From Amycolatopsis roodepoortensis (GTDB lineage: Bacteria > Actinomycetota > Actinomycetes > Mycobacteriales > Pseudonocardiaceae): a DNA stretch of 64,000 nucleotides. Each line of letters begins with the position of its first letter. The first letter of the stretch is position 1. The DNA is taken from assembly GCF_014873915.1 (NCBI RefSeq), contig NZ_JADBEJ010000008.1:930001-994000 (forward strand), read 5' to 3'. Shown in pieces: positions 52,457-62,079 of the stretch. A program made the translations under genes and the position numbers. The notes beneath the pieces were generated by a model. That model was given only the letters and a program-made list of their open reading frames with translations, made no database searches and was not told where the DNA came from.

Positions 52457-53107
52457 ATGTCTGACAGGCAAGTGAAGGGCATCCTGGGCACCAAGCTCGG
52501 CATGACCCAGGTCTTCGACGAGAACAACCGGGTCGTCCCGGTGACCGTCGTCCAGGCCGGGCCGAACGTGGTCACCCAGGTTCGGACCCAGGAGAACGAC
52601 GGCTACAAGGCCGTGCAGCTGGCTTTCGGCGCGGTCGACCCGCGCCGGGTGAACAAGCCGCGCACCGGCCACTTCGACAAGGCGAGCGTGACCCCGCGCC
52701 GTTACCTTGCCGAGCTGCGTACCACCGACGCCGAGACCTACGAGGTCGGCCAGGAGATCACCGCCGAGGTGTTCGAGGCCGGTATCGAGGTCGACGTGAC
52801 CGGTACCAGCAAGGGCAAGGGCTACGCCGGTGTCATGAAGCGTCACGGCTTCAAGGGCCAGGGCGCGAGCCACGGTGCCCAGGCCGTGCACCGCAAGCCC
52901 GGCTCGATCGGTGGCTGCGCCACCCCGGGCCGCGTCTTCAAGGGCCTGCGCATGGCGGGCCGGATGGGCAACGACCGGGTCACCACGCAGAACCTGACCG
53001 TGCACGCGGTGCGTGCCGAGGACGGCCTGCTGCTGATCAAGGGCGCCGTGCCCGGTCCCAAGGGCGGCCTGCTGTTCGTTCGCAGCGCCGCGAAGGGTGG
53101 TAACTGA
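52457..53107 (+). CDS. rplC: 50S ribosomal protein L3
   Basis: A 216-aa protein near the peptidyl transferase centre. KGILGTKLGMTQVFDENNRV start, GYAGVMKRHGFKGQGASHGA and HRKPGSIGGCATPGRVFKG, RMGNDRVTTQNL. Start ATG 52457, 34 bp after rpsJ; rplD follows after 2 bp. Confidence 0.98.
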   Translation: MSDRQVKGILGTKLGMTQVFDENNRVVPVTVVQAGPNVVTQVRTQENDGYKAVQLAFGAVDPRRVNKPRTGHFDKASVTPRRYLAELRTTDAETYEVGQEITAEVFEAGIEVDVTGTSKGKGYAGVMKRHGFKGQGASHGAQAVHRKPGSIGGCATPGRVFKGLRMAGRMGNDRVTTQNLTVHAVRAEDGLLLIKGAVPGPKGGLLFVRSAAKGGN

Positions 53108-53109
53108 AC

Positions 53110-53796
53110 ATGACCAGCGTCGAGCTGAAGACCCCGGCCGGTAAAGCCGACGGCACGGTCGAGCTCCCCTCGGAGATCTTCGACGTGCAGGCCAACGTGC
53201 CCCTCATGCACCAGGTCGTGGTGGCCCAGCTGGCCGCCGCGCGCCAGGGCACGCATGACACCAAGACCCGCGGTGAAGTCCGCGGTGGTGGCAAGAAGCC
53301 GTACCGCCAGAAGGGCACCGGCCGTGCCCGCCAGGGTTCGACCCGTGCGCCGCAGTTCGTCGGCGGTGGTGTCGTCCACGGCCCCACGCCGCGTGACTAC
53401 ACCCAGCGGACCCCGAAGAAGATGAAGGCCGCCGCCCTGCGTGGCGCCCTCTCCGACCGGGCCCGTGCCGGGCAGCTGCACGTCATCACCGAACTGGTGA
53501 CCGGCGAGAAGCCGTCCACCAAGTCCGCCAAGGCCGCCATCGCCGCGGTGACCCAGGCCAAGCGCGTTCTCGTGGTCCTGCACCGCGACGACGAGCTGGG
53601 CTGGAACTCCGTGCGCAACCTGGCCGAGGTCCACATCATCACGCCCGACCAGCTCAACACCTACGACGTGTTGGTCAACGACGACGTGGTGTTCACCAAG
53701 GCCGCTTACGACGTGTTCGTCGCCGGTCCCGTCCGGGGCAAGGGCGCGAAGGCTTCGGCTCGGTCGAGCGAGGTTGAAGGGAGTGACGAGCAGTGA
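53110..53796 (+). CDS. rplD: 50S ribosomal protein L4
   Basis: A 228-aa exit-tunnel protein. The tunnel loop region contains GTHDTKTRGEVRGGGKKPYR, then KGTGRARQGSTRAPQFVGGG. The C-terminus carries a short SSEVEGSDEQ tail. L4 is the usual autoregulator of S10 operons. Overlaps rplW by 4 bp. Confidence 0.97.
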   Translation: MTSVELKTPAGKADGTVELPSEIFDVQANVPLMHQVVVAQLAAARQGTHDTKTRGEVRGGGKKPYRQKGTGRARQGSTRAPQFVGGGVVHGPTPRDYTQRTPKKMKAAALRGALSDRARAGQLHVITELVTGEKPSTKSAKAAIAAVTQAKRVLVVLHRDDELGWNSVRNLAEVHIITPDQLNTYDVLVNDDVVFTKAAYDVFVAGPVRGKGAKASARSSEVEGSDEQ

Positions 53797-54104
53797 GTGC
53801 GATCGCCATCCCCGATCCCCGCGACATCTTGCTCGCGCCGGTGATCTCCGAGAAGTCCTACGGGCTGCTCGAGGAGCACAAGTACACGTTCATCGTCCGC
53901 CCGGACGCCAACAAGACCCAGATCAAGATCGCGGTCGAGAAGGTGTTCGGCGTCAAGGTGGTCAGCGTCAACACGGCCAACCGCCAGGGCAAGCGTAAGC
54001 GGACTCGCGCCGGCTTCGGCAAGCGCAAGGACACCAAGCGCGCCATCGTGACTCTTTCGGCTGAGAGCAAGCCGATCGAGATCTTCGGCGGACCCACCGC
54101 GTAA
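53793..54104 (+). CDS. rplW: 50S ribosomal protein L23
   Basis: A 103-aa exit-site protein that docks SRP and trigger factor. DILLAPVISEKSYGLLEE and RKRTRAGFGKRKDTKRAIV are conserved. GTG 53793 overlaps the rplD stop. Confidence 0.97.
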   Translation: MSAIAIPDPRDILLAPVISEKSYGLLEEHKYTFIVRPDANKTQIKIAVEKVFGVKVVSVNTANRQGKRKRTRAGFGKRKDTKRAIVTLSAESKPIEIFGGPTA

Positions 54105-54120
54105 AGGACTGAGCTGACAC

Positions 54121-54954
54121 ATGGGCATCCGCAAGTACAAGCCGACGACCCCGGGTCGTCGCGGTTCCAGCGTCTCCGACTTCGCCGAGATCACTCGGTC
54201 GACCCCGGAGAAGTCGCTGCTGCGTCCGCTGAGCAAGTCCGGCGGCCGTAACTCCAGCGGCAAGATCACCACCCGGCACAAGGGTGGTGGCCACAAGCGT
54301 GCGTACCGGCTGATCGACTTCCGCCGGAACGACAAGGACGGCGTTCCCGCCAAGGTCGCGCACATCGAGTACGACCCCAACCGGTCCGCTCGTATCGCGC
54401 TCCTGCACTACGCCGACGGCGAGAAGCGCTACATCATCGCCCCGGAGAAGCTCAAGCAGGGTGACACGGTCGAGAACGGCCCCCGCGCCGACATCAAGCC
54501 GGGTAACAACCTGCCGCTGCGCAACATCCCGGTCGGCACCGTGATCCACGCGATCGAGCTCCGCCCCGGTGGCGGCGCGAAGATGGCGCGGTCCGCCGGT
54601 GCCAAGGTGCAGCTGGTGGCGAAGGACGGGCCGTACGCCCAGCTTCGTCTCCCGTCGGGCGAGATCCGCAACGTCGACGTGCGCAACCGCGCCACCATCG
54701 GCGAGGTCGGCAACTCCGAGCACTCCAACATCAACTGGGGCAAGGCGGGCCGTAACCGCTGGCGCGGCAAGCGCCCCACCGTCCGTGGTGTCGTCATGAA
54801 CCCGGTCGACCACCCGCACGGTGGTGGTGAGGGTAAGACCTCCGGTGGTCGCCACCCGGTGAACCCGAACGGTAAGCCCGAAGGCCGCACCCGCCGCCGC
54901 AAGGCTTCCGACGCCATGATCGTCCGCCGCCGGCGTACCGGCAAGAAGCGCTGA
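54121..54954 (+). CDS. rplB: 50S ribosomal protein L2
   Basis: A 277-aa protein of the peptidyl transferase centre. Signature SGGRNSSGKITTRHKGGGHK and the C-terminal MNPVDHPHGGGEGKTSGGRH with the conserved catalytic-region His. ATG 54121. Confidence 0.98.
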   Translation: MGIRKYKPTTPGRRGSSVSDFAEITRSTPEKSLLRPLSKSGGRNSSGKITTRHKGGGHKRAYRLIDFRRNDKDGVPAKVAHIEYDPNRSARIALLHYADGEKRYIIAPEKLKQGDTVENGPRADIKPGNNLPLRNIPVGTVIHAIELRPGGGAKMARSAGAKVQLVAKDGPYAQLRLPSGEIRNVDVRNRATIGEVGNSEHSNINWGKAGRNRWRGKRPTVRGVVMNPVDHPHGGGEGKTSGGRHPVNPNGKPEGRTRRRKASDAMIVRRRRTGKKR

Positions 54955-54972
54955 GCAGGGAGGTAGAAGAAC

Positions 54973-55254
54973 ATGCCACGTAGCCTCAAAAAGGGCCCCT
55001 TCGTGGACGACCACCTGCTCAAGAAGGTGGACGCTCTCAACGAGTCGGGCAAGAAGACCGTGATCAAGACGTGGTCCCGCCGGTCCACGATCATCCCGGA
55101 TTTCCTGGGTCACACGATCGCGGTGCACGACGGCCGCAAGCACGTCCCGGTGTTCGTCACCGAGGCGATGGTGGGTCACAAGTTGGGCGAATTCGCGCCG
55201 ACTCGGACCTTCAAGGGCCACATCAAGGACGACCGCAAGTCGCGCCGCCGCTGA
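54973..55254 (+). CDS. rpsS: 30S ribosomal protein S19
   Basis: A 93-aa head protein with S13. PRSLKKGPFVDDHLLKKVD start and GRKHVPVFVTEAMVGHKLGE. ATG 54973, after GGAGGTAGAAGAAC. Confidence 0.98.
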   Translation: MPRSLKKGPFVDDHLLKKVDALNESGKKTVIKTWSRRSTIIPDFLGHTIAVHDGRKHVPVFVTEAMVGHKLGEFAPTRTFKGHIKDDRKSRRR

Positions 55255-55282
55255 GCGGGCACGAGAGAACAAGGAACTAGCG

Positions 55283-55698
55283 ATGAACGCCCAGAACGAC
55301 GTGGCCGAGGCTTTGCCGACGGCTTACGCGCGGGCTCGCTTCGTCCGGGACTCGCCTACCAAGGTGCGCCGGGTGATCGAGCTGATCAAGGGACGTAGCG
55401 CCGCCGACGCCTTGGCCGTGCTCCAGTTCGCCCCGCAGGCGGCAAGCGAGCCGGTCGCGAAGGTGCTCGCCAGCGCCGTGGCCAACGCCGAGAACAACCT
55501 CGATCTCGACCCGGACACCCTCTGGGTCAAGAACGCCTACGCCGACGAGGGCCCGACCCTCAAGCGCATCCGTCCGCGGGCCCAGGGCCGCGCGTACCGG
55601 ATCCGCAAGCGGACCAGCCACATCACCGTCGAGGTGGAGTCGCGTCCCAAGGCCGAGGCCAAGAAGGCACAGGGCAAGAAGAAGGCAGGTGGCCGGTA

Positions 55699-55699
<1 letters not shown>
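55283..55699 (+). CDS. rplV: 50S ribosomal protein L22
   Basis: A 138-aa tunnel protein. RFVRDSPTKVRRVIELIKGR start; loop tip RAQGRAYRIRKRTSHITVEV intact, so no macrolide-resistance deletion. A Lys-rich tail of about 20 residues is longer than the minimum. Shares one base with rpsC. Confidence 0.97.
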
Positions 55700-56556
<857 letters not shown>

Positions 56557-56559
56557 CAC

Positions 56560-56979
56560 GTGCTCATCCCGCGCAGGGTCAAGCACCGGAAGCAGCACTC
56601 CCCGAAGCGCCACGGTGCCGCCAAGGGCGGTACGAAGGTGAACTTCGGCGAGTACGGCATCCAGGCGCTTGAGCACAGCTACGTGACCAACCGGCAGATC
56701 GAGTCCGCTCGTATCGCCATGACGCGTCACATCAAGCGTGGCGGCAAGGTGTGGACGACCATCTACCCGGACCGCCCGCTGACCAAGAAGCCGGCGGAAA
56801 CCCGCATGGGTTCCGGTAAGGGTTCGCCCGAGTGGTGGATCGCCAACGTGAAGCCGGGCCGCGTGATGTTCGAGATCTCGTTCCCGAACGAGGAGACCGC
56901 CCGCGAGGCGCTCCGTCGCGCGATCCACAAGCTGCCCATGAAGTGCCGCATCGTGACCCGTGAAGGTGGTGAGTTCTGA
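56560..56979 (+). CDS. rplP: 50S ribosomal protein L16
   Basis: A 139-aa protein. GTG 56560 gives MLIPRRVKHRKQHSPKRHGA; RGGKVWTTIYPDRPLTKKPA and MGSGKGSPEWWIANVKPGRV are conserved. Starts 3 bp after rpsC and shares a base with rpmC. Confidence 0.98.
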   Translation: MLIPRRVKHRKQHSPKRHGAAKGGTKVNFGEYGIQALEHSYVTNRQIESARIAMTRHIKRGGKVWTTIYPDRPLTKKPAETRMGSGKGSPEWWIANVKPGRVMFEISFPNEETAREALRRAIHKLPMKCRIVTREGGEF

Positions 56980-57227
56980 TGGCGAAGGCAGGTGCCGCCC
57001 AGGCATCGGAGCTGCGTGAGCTCACCGCGGAAGAGCTCGTTCTGCGTCTGAAGGAATACAAGGAGGAGCTCTTCAACCTCCGCTTCCAGATGGCGACCGG
57101 ACAGCTCGACAACAACCGCCGTCTGCGCACCGTCCGTACGGACATCGCGCGGATCTACACGGTCATGCGCGAGCGTGAACTCGGCCTGTCCGTTTCCCCT
57201 GACGCCGAGAGTGAAGGTGCCGCATGA
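56979..57227 (+). CDS. rpmC: 50S ribosomal protein L29
   Basis: An 82-aa protein, ELTAEELVLRLKEYKEELFN and NNRRLRTVRTDIARIYTVMR. An acidic C-terminal tail (SPDAESEGAA) follows. Overlaps rpsQ by 4 bp. Confidence 0.97.
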   Translation: MAKAGAAQASELRELTAEELVLRLKEYKEELFNLRFQMATGQLDNNRRLRTVRTDIARIYTVMRERELGLSVSPDAESEGAA

Positions 57228-57505
57228 GCGAGCAGCCCAACGCTGAGGCGGCCCCCCGCAACGACCGCAAGGTCCGTGAGGGTTACGTCGTCTCGGACAA
57301 GATGAACAAGACGATCGTGGTCGAGCTCGAAGACCGCAAGAAGCACCGTCGTTACGCCAAGGTTCTCCGCAGCACCAGCAAGGTCAAGGTGCACGACGAG
57401 AACAACGAGGCGGGCGTGGGCGACCGGGTCACCCTGATGGAGACCCGCCCGCTGTCGGCGACCAAGCGCTGGCGTCTGGTGCAGATCGTGGAGAAGGCCA
57501 AGTAA
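57224..57505 (+). CDS. rpsQ: 30S ribosomal protein S17
   Basis: A 93-aa protein, REGYVVSDKMNKTIVVELED and GDRVTLMETRPLSATKRWRL. ATG 57224 overlaps rpmC. It is followed by 79 bp with a CTCGCG/CGCGAG dyad before rplN, the usual S10/spc boundary. Confidence 0.97.
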   Translation: MSEQPNAEAAPRNDRKVREGYVVSDKMNKTIVVELEDRKKHRRYAKVLRSTSKVKVHDENNEAGVGDRVTLMETRPLSATKRWRLVQIVEKAK

Positions 57506-57584
57506 GTAGGGCTCTCTTTGAGTCCCTTAGTTCCGCAAGGCTCGCGCTTCACCGCGAGAACCAGCGCGACATACAGGAGTAGAC

Positions 57585-57953
57585 GTGATCCAGCAGGAGT
57601 CGCGGCTTCGGGTTGCCGACAACACGGGCGCGAAGGAGATCCTTTGCATCCGCGTTCTCGGTGGCTCGGGGCGGCGCTACGCGGGCATCGGCGACATCAT
57701 CGTCGCCACCGTGAAGGACGCCATGCCGGCCGCCGGCGTGAAGAAGGGTGACGTCGTCAAGGCCGTCATCGTTCGCACGCGCAAGGAGCGCCGTCGTCCG
57801 GACGGTTCTTACATCCGCTTCGACGAGAACGCTGCTGTGCTCATCAAGAACGACAATGAGCCCCGCGGCACCCGCATCTTCGGGCCGGTCGGCCGCGAGC
57901 TGCGCGACCGAAAGTTCATGAAGATCATTTCGCTCGCGCCGGAGGTGTTGTAG
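57585..57953 (+). CDS. rplN: 50S ribosomal protein L14
   Basis: A 122-aa protein, first of the spc group. IQQESRLRVADNTGAKEILC and RGTRIFGPVGRELRDRKFMK. GTG 57585 follows ACAGGAGTAGAC. rplX starts 3 bp after its stop. Confidence 0.98.
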   Translation: MIQQESRLRVADNTGAKEILCIRVLGGSGRRYAGIGDIIVATVKDAMPAAGVKKGDVVKAVIVRTRKERRRPDGSYIRFDENAAVLIKNDNEPRGTRIFGPVGRELRDRKFMKIISLAPEVL

Positions 57954-57956
57954 AGC

Positions 57957-58271
57957 ATGAAGGTGAAGAAGGGCGACACGGTCGTCGTCATCGCCGGCAA
58001 GGACAAGGGTGCCAAGGGCAAGGTCATCCAGGCCTACCCCGAGCGCGAGCGCGTGCTGGTCGAGGGCGTGAACCGGATCAAGAAGCACACGCGGATCTCC
58101 CAGACCCAGCGCGGCGCGCAGTCCGGCGGCATCGTCACGCAGGAAGCGCCCATCCACGTCTCGAACGTGATGGTCGTCGACTCCGACGGCAAGCCGACCC
58201 GGGTGGGCTACCGCATCGGCGAGGACGGCAAGAAGGTCCGGGTCTCGCGCCGGAACGGTAAGGACATCTGA
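57957..58271 (+). CDS. rplX: 50S ribosomal protein L24
   Basis: A 104-aa KOW protein, KKGDTVVVIAGKDKGAKGKV. ATG 57957; rplE follows after 2 bp. Confidence 0.98.
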   Translation: MKVKKGDTVVVIAGKDKGAKGKVIQAYPERERVLVEGVNRIKKHTRISQTQRGAQSGGIVTQEAPIHVSNVMVVDSDGKPTRVGYRIGEDGKKVRVSRRNGKDI

Positions 58272-58273
58272 TC

Positions 58274-58837
58274 ATGACCACCGCAGAGAACATCGCCCCG
58301 CGCCTCAAGGTGCGGTACCGCGAGGAGATCAAGGGGCAGCTCCAGCAGGAGTTCTCCTTCGAGAACGTCCACCAGATCCCGGGCGTCGTCAAGGTCGTCG
58401 TGAACATGGGTGTCGGTGACGCCGCCCGTGACAGCAAGCTGATCGAAGGCGCCATCCGCGACCTGGCCGCGATCACCGGGCAGAAGCCCGAGGTTCGCAA
58501 GGCTCGCAAGTCCATCGCGCAGTTCAAGCTGCGTGAGGGCCAGCCGATCGGCGCGCGCGTCACGCTGCGCGGCGACCGGATGTGGGAGTTCCTCGACCGG
58601 CTGCTGACCATCGCGCTGCCGCGTATCCGTGACTTCCGCGGGCTTTCGCCGAAGCAGTTCGACGGCAACGGCAACTACACGTTCGGTCTCAACGAGCAGT
58701 CCATGTTCCACGAGATCGACCCGGACGCCATCGACCGCCCGCGCGGTATGGACGTCACTGTCGTCACCACCGCCAACACCGACGACGAGGGCCGCGCGCT
58801 GCTTCGCAAGCTCGGCTTCCCGTTCAAGGAGAACTGA
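58274..58837 (+). CDS. rplE: 50S ribosomal protein L5
   Basis: A 187-aa 5S-rRNA-binding protein. VVNMGVGDAARDSKLIEGAI, GQKPEVRKARKSIAQFKLRE, RGMDVTVVTTANTDDEGRAL. ATG 58274; rpsN follows after 4 bp. Confidence 0.98.
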   Translation: MTTAENIAPRLKVRYREEIKGQLQQEFSFENVHQIPGVVKVVVNMGVGDAARDSKLIEGAIRDLAAITGQKPEVRKARKSIAQFKLREGQPIGARVTLRGDRMWEFLDRLLTIALPRIRDFRGLSPKQFDGNGNYTFGLNEQSMFHEIDPDAIDRPRGMDVTVVTTANTDDEGRALLRKLGFPFKEN

Positions 58838-58841
58838 GTCG

Positions 58842-59027
58842 ATGGCCAAGAAAGCACTGGTCCACAAGGCCGCGAAGACGCCGAAGTTCAAGGTGCGCGG
58901 TTACACGCGTTGCCAGCGGTGCGGTCGCCCGCACTCGGTGTTCCGCAAGTTCGGGCTCTGCCGGATCTGCCTTCGCGAGATGGCACACGCGGGCGAGCTG
59001 CCCGGCGTCCGCAAGTCCAGCTGGTAA
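58842..59027 (+). CDS. rpsN: 30S ribosomal protein S14, zinc type Z
   Basis: A 61-aa short S14 with four zinc ligands: C24, C27 (CQRC) and C40, C43 (CRIC). This is the small zinc form encoded in the spc operon. ATG 58842; 80 bp to rpsH hold only a short leader. Confidence 0.97.
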   Translation: MAKKALVHKAAKTPKFKVRGYTRCQRCGRPHSVFRKFGLCRICLREMAHAGELPGVRKSSW

Positions 59028-59107
59028 GAGTCTTTTTTAACTCCCACTTCGCCACAGGCCCTGCAGTGAGTGCGGGGAACCAGGGCGAGAAAGGTTGACA
59101 GGTCACC

Positions 59108-59506
59108 ATGACGATGACCGACCCCATCGCAGACTTCTTGACCCGTCTGCGTAACGCGAACTCGGCGTACCACGACGAGGTCGTGCTTCCCCACTCGAAG
59201 ATCAAGGCGAACATCGCCGAGATCCTCAAGCGCGAGGGCTACATCTCGGGCTACCGCGACGAGCCGGGCGAGAAGCACAAGAACCTCGTCGTGGAGCTGA
59301 AGTACGGCCCCAACCGTGAGCGCAGCATCGCCGGCCTCCGCCGCGTGTCCAAGCCCGGTCTGCGGGTCTACGCAAAATCGACCGAACTGCCGTCGGTTCT
59401 CGGTGGCCTCGGCGTCGCGATCATCTCGACGTCGTCCGGCCTCCAGACCGACCGTCAGGCCAAGCGAAACAGCGTGGGCGGCGAAGTCCTCGCCTACGTC
59501 TGGTAA
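59108..59506 (+). CDS. rpsH: 30S ribosomal protein S8
   Basis: A 132-aa protein, also the spc-operon autorepressor in E. coli. TMTDPIADFLTRLRNANSAY start, C-terminal RQAKRNSVGGEVLAYVW. ATG 59108. Confidence 0.98.
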   Translation: MTMTDPIADFLTRLRNANSAYHDEVVLPHSKIKANIAEILKREGYISGYRDEPGEKHKNLVVELKYGPNRERSIAGLRRVSKPGLRVYAKSTELPSVLGGLGVAIISTSSGLQTDRQAKRNSVGGEVLAYVW

Positions 59507-59522
59507 GGAAGGGGGCAAAGAC

Positions 59523-60062
59523 ATGTCACGCATTGGAAAGCTGCCGGTCGCCGTCCCCTCCGGGGTCAAGGTGACCATCGACGGTCAGCAGATCAAGGTC
59601 GAGGGGCCCAAGGGCACCCTCGAGCACACCATCGCCGAGCCCATCACCGTCGAGCAGGCCGAAAACGGCACGCTCGAGGTCAAGCGGCCCGACGAGGAGC
59701 GCACCAGCCGTGCCCTGCACGGTCTCACCCGGACGCTGGTCAACAACCTCGTCGTCGGTGTGACCGAGGGCTACGAGAAGAAGCTCGAGATCCACGGTGT
59801 CGGTTACCGCGTGCAGGCCAAGGGCTCGGACCTCGAGTTCGCCCTCGGCTACAGCCACCCGGTGAAGATCGAGGCCCCGGAAGGCATCACCTTCAAGGTC
59901 GAGACCCCCACCCGGTTCTCGGTCTCGGGCATCGACAAGCAGAAGGTCGGCCAGATCGCCGCGGTCATCCGCAAGCTGCGCCGCCCGGACCCGTACAAGG
60001 GCAAGGGCCTGCGCTACGAGGGTGAGAAGATCCGCCGCAAGGTCGGAAAGACGGGTAAGTGA
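59523..60062 (+). CDS. rplF: 50S ribosomal protein L6
   Basis: A 179-aa protein, SRIGKLPVAVPSGVKVTIDG start and C-terminal RPDPYKGKGLRYEGEKIRRK. ATG 59523, 16 bp after rpsH, after GAAGGGGGCAAAGAC; a longer frame from 59316 is spurious. Confidence 0.98.
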   Translation: MSRIGKLPVAVPSGVKVTIDGQQIKVEGPKGTLEHTIAEPITVEQAENGTLEVKRPDEERTSRALHGLTRTLVNNLVVGVTEGYEKKLEIHGVGYRVQAKGSDLEFALGYSHPVKIEAPEGITFKVETPTRFSVSGIDKQKVGQIAAVIRKLRRPDPYKGKGLRYEGEKIRRKVGKTGK

Positions 60063-60064
60063 TC

Positions 60065-60463
60065 ATGAGCGACACGACTACGAAGCGCAAGCCGGTCGGC
60101 AAGGACATCTCGACCCGCCGCCGCGTCGCGAAGGCCCGTCGGCACTTCCGCCTTCGCAAGAAGATCAACGGCACGGACCAGCGTCCGCGCCTGGTCGTCA
60201 AGCGTTCGTCGCGGCACATCGCCGTGCAGCTGATCGACGACCTCGCCGGCAAGACCCTGGCGTCGGCGTCCACCCTCGAGGCGGACGTCCGCGCGCTGGA
60301 AGGCGACAAGAAGGCCAAGGCCGCCAAGGTCGGGGAACTCGTCGCCGCCCGCGCCAAGAACGCCGGTGTCTCGACCGTGGTGTTCGACCGTGGTGGCAAC
60401 GCCTACCACGGCCGCATCGCGGCGCTCGCCGACGCCGCGCGTGAGGCGGGGTTGGAGTTCTGA
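60065..60463 (+). CDS. rplR: 50S ribosomal protein L18
   Basis: A 132-aa 5S-rRNA-binding protein. RPRLVVKRSSRHIAVQLIDD and VSTVVFDRGGNAYHGRIAAL. ATG 60065, 2 bp after the rplF stop; the ATG-ATC prefix at 60059 is not used. Confidence 0.97.
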   Translation: MSDTTTKRKPVGKDISTRRRVAKARRHFRLRKKINGTDQRPRLVVKRSSRHIAVQLIDDLAGKTLASASTLEADVRALEGDKKAKAAKVGELVAARAKNAGVSTVVFDRGGNAYHGRIAALADAAREAGLEF

Positions 60464-60497
60464 TGCAGCAGATGCTCGTGAATGGAAGGAAAGCCTG

Positions 60498-61142
60498 ATG
60501 CCGGGACGTACACGGCAATTCGGCGGCGGCCAGGGCGGACCCGGCGGACAGGGCGGCAACGACCGCAATGACCGTCGCGACCGCCGGGACCGGCGCGACA
60601 GCGGCCGTGGCGGGGCCGGCCAGGAGAAGACCCCGCACCTCGAGAAGGTCGTGACGATCAACCGCGTCGCCAAGGTCGTCAAGGGTGGTCGTCGCTTCAG
60701 CTTCACCGCCCTGGTGGTCGTCGGTGACGGCGACGGTCAGGTCGGCGTCGGCTACGGCAAGGCCAAGGAAGTTCCCGCGGCCATCGCCAAGGGCGTCGAG
60801 GAAGCGAAGAAGAACTTCTTCCGCGTTCCCCGCGTCGCCGGCACCATCCCCCACCCGATCCAGGGTGAGGAAGCCGCCGGTGTCGTGCTGCTCCGTCCGG
60901 CCTCGGCCGGTACCGGTGTCATCGCCGGTGGCCCGGTGCGCGCGGTGCTGGAGTGCGCGGGTGTCCACGACGTGCTGTCGAAGTCGCTCGGCTCCGACAA
61001 CGCGATCAACATCGTGCACGCGACCGTGGCGGCCCTGAAGGGTCTGCAGCGTCCCGAAGAGGTCGCGGCCCGCCGCGGTCTCCCGCTCGAGGACGTCGCT
61101 CCGGCTCGCATGCTGCGTCAGCGCGCGGGTCAGGGGGTCTGA
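60498..61142 (+). CDS. rpsE: 30S ribosomal protein S5
   Basis: A 214-aa decoding-fidelity protein. A Gly/Arg/Asp-rich N-terminal extension of about 45 residues (GGQGGPGGQGGNDRNDRRDR) precedes the double-stranded RNA-binding part (EKVVTINRVAKVVKGGRRFS) and GVIAGGPVRAVLECAGVHDV. The extension is common in actinobacteria. ATG 60498 after GGAAGGAAAGCCTG. Confidence 0.97.
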   Translation: MPGRTRQFGGGQGGPGGQGGNDRNDRRDRRDRRDSGRGGAGQEKTPHLEKVVTINRVAKVVKGGRRFSFTALVVVGDGDGQVGVGYGKAKEVPAAIAKGVEEAKKNFFRVPRVAGTIPHPIQGEEAAGVVLLRPASAGTGVIAGGPVRAVLECAGVHDVLSKSLGSDNAINIVHATVAALKGLQRPEEVAARRGLPLEDVAPARMLRQRAGQGV

Positions 61143-61144
61143 TC

Positions 61145-61330
61145 ATGACTCAGCTCAAGGTGACCCAGGTCAAGAGCAAGATCGGCACGAAGCACGCTCA
61201 CCGCGAGTCGCTGCGCACCCTCGGGCTGCGCAAGATCCGCCAGAGCGTCGTGCGTGATGACACTCCCGAGGTGCGCGGCCTTATCCACACCGTCCGCCAC
61301 CTGGTGGAGGTCGAGGAGGTCAAGGCATGA
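61145..61330 (+). CDS. rpmD: 50S ribosomal protein L30
   Basis: A 61-aa protein, LKVTQVKSKIGTKHAHRESL and RTLGLRKIRQSVVRDDTPEV. ATG 61145, overlaps rplO by 4 bp. Confidence 0.97.
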   Translation: MTQLKVTQVKSKIGTKHAHRESLRTLGLRKIRQSVVRDDTPEVRGLIHTVRHLVEVEEVKA

Positions 61331-61773
61331 CTGCCATCAAGATCCACCACCTTCGTCCGGCTCCGGGCGCGAAGCGCGACAAGATCCGCGTCGGCCGTGG
61401 TGAGGGCTCGAAGGGCAAGACCGCCGGTCGCGGTACCAAGGGCACCAAGGCCCGGAAGAACGTGCCCGCCGGTTTCGAGGGTGGGCAGATGCCCATCCAC
61501 ATGCGGCTCCCGAAGCTTCGCGGCTTCAAGAACCGCTTCCGTACCGAGTACCAGCCGGTGAACGTGGGCGACATCGCCCGCGTCTTCCCGGAGGGTGGCA
61601 AGGTCGGCGCCGAGGAGCTCGTCGCGAACGGTCTCGTCCGCAAGGGCAAGCTCGTGAAGGTGCTCGGCAACGGCGACGTGAACGGCGTCAAGCTGGACGT
61701 CACCGCCGACGCTTTCTCCGGCTCCGCCAAGGAGAAGCTCTCCGCCGCCGGTGGCTCTGCCACCACGCTCTGA
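61327..61773 (+). CDS. rplO: 50S ribosomal protein L15
   Basis: A 148-aa protein, IKIHHLRPAPGAKRDKIRVG, RGTKGTKARKNVPAGFEGGQ and PIHMRLPKLRGFK. Last gene of the S10-spc transcript: two hairpins follow and secY is 2 kb away. Confidence 0.98.
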   Translation: MTAIKIHHLRPAPGAKRDKIRVGRGEGSKGKTAGRGTKGTKARKNVPAGFEGGQMPIHMRLPKLRGFKNRFRTEYQPVNVGDIARVFPEGGKVGAEELVANGLVRKGKLVKVLGNGDVNGVKLDVTADAFSGSAKEKLSAAGGSATTL

Positions 61774-61792
61774 GCTCGCTCCCGCTTCACCC

Positions 61793-61866
61793 GGCTCCCT
61801 CCGCTTCGCTGCGGGAGCCTCAGCTTCACCGAAAGGCCCGCCCGGCTCCGCCCGGCGGGCCTTTCG
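61793..61866 (+). terminator. Tandem hairpins ending the S10-spc transcript
   Basis: A first dyad GGCTCCC (61793-61799) with GGGAGCC (61813-61819), then a strong 13-bp stem (61830-61842 with 61854-61866). No U-tract. Three palindromic repeats follow. Confidence 0.75.
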
Positions 61867-61881
61867 CTTGCGCTCCGGCGC

Positions 61882-62026
61882 CGACCTGCGTTTAGCGGGC
61901 TAAACGCGATCCGGTCCCTCAGGCGTGCGCTCCCGCGCCGACCTGCGTTTAGCGGGCTAATCGCGATCCCGGCGCGGGCAGGCCGTCCGGCCCCCGACCT
62001 GCGTTTAGCCCCCTAATCGCGATCTG
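61882..62026. repeat. Palindromic-repeat cluster, three copies
   Basis: Copies at about 61882-61913 and 61939-61970 (CTGCG left arm, GCGGGC centre) and 61995-62026 (TTAGCCCCCTAA). They lie between the rplO terminator and the next start, spaced about 57 bp start to start. Confidence 0.9.
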
Positions 62027-62079
62027 ATGCTGGAGGCGCGGGCGTGGCGGAAGGGGCCCTGTGCTGGAAGGATCGCGAG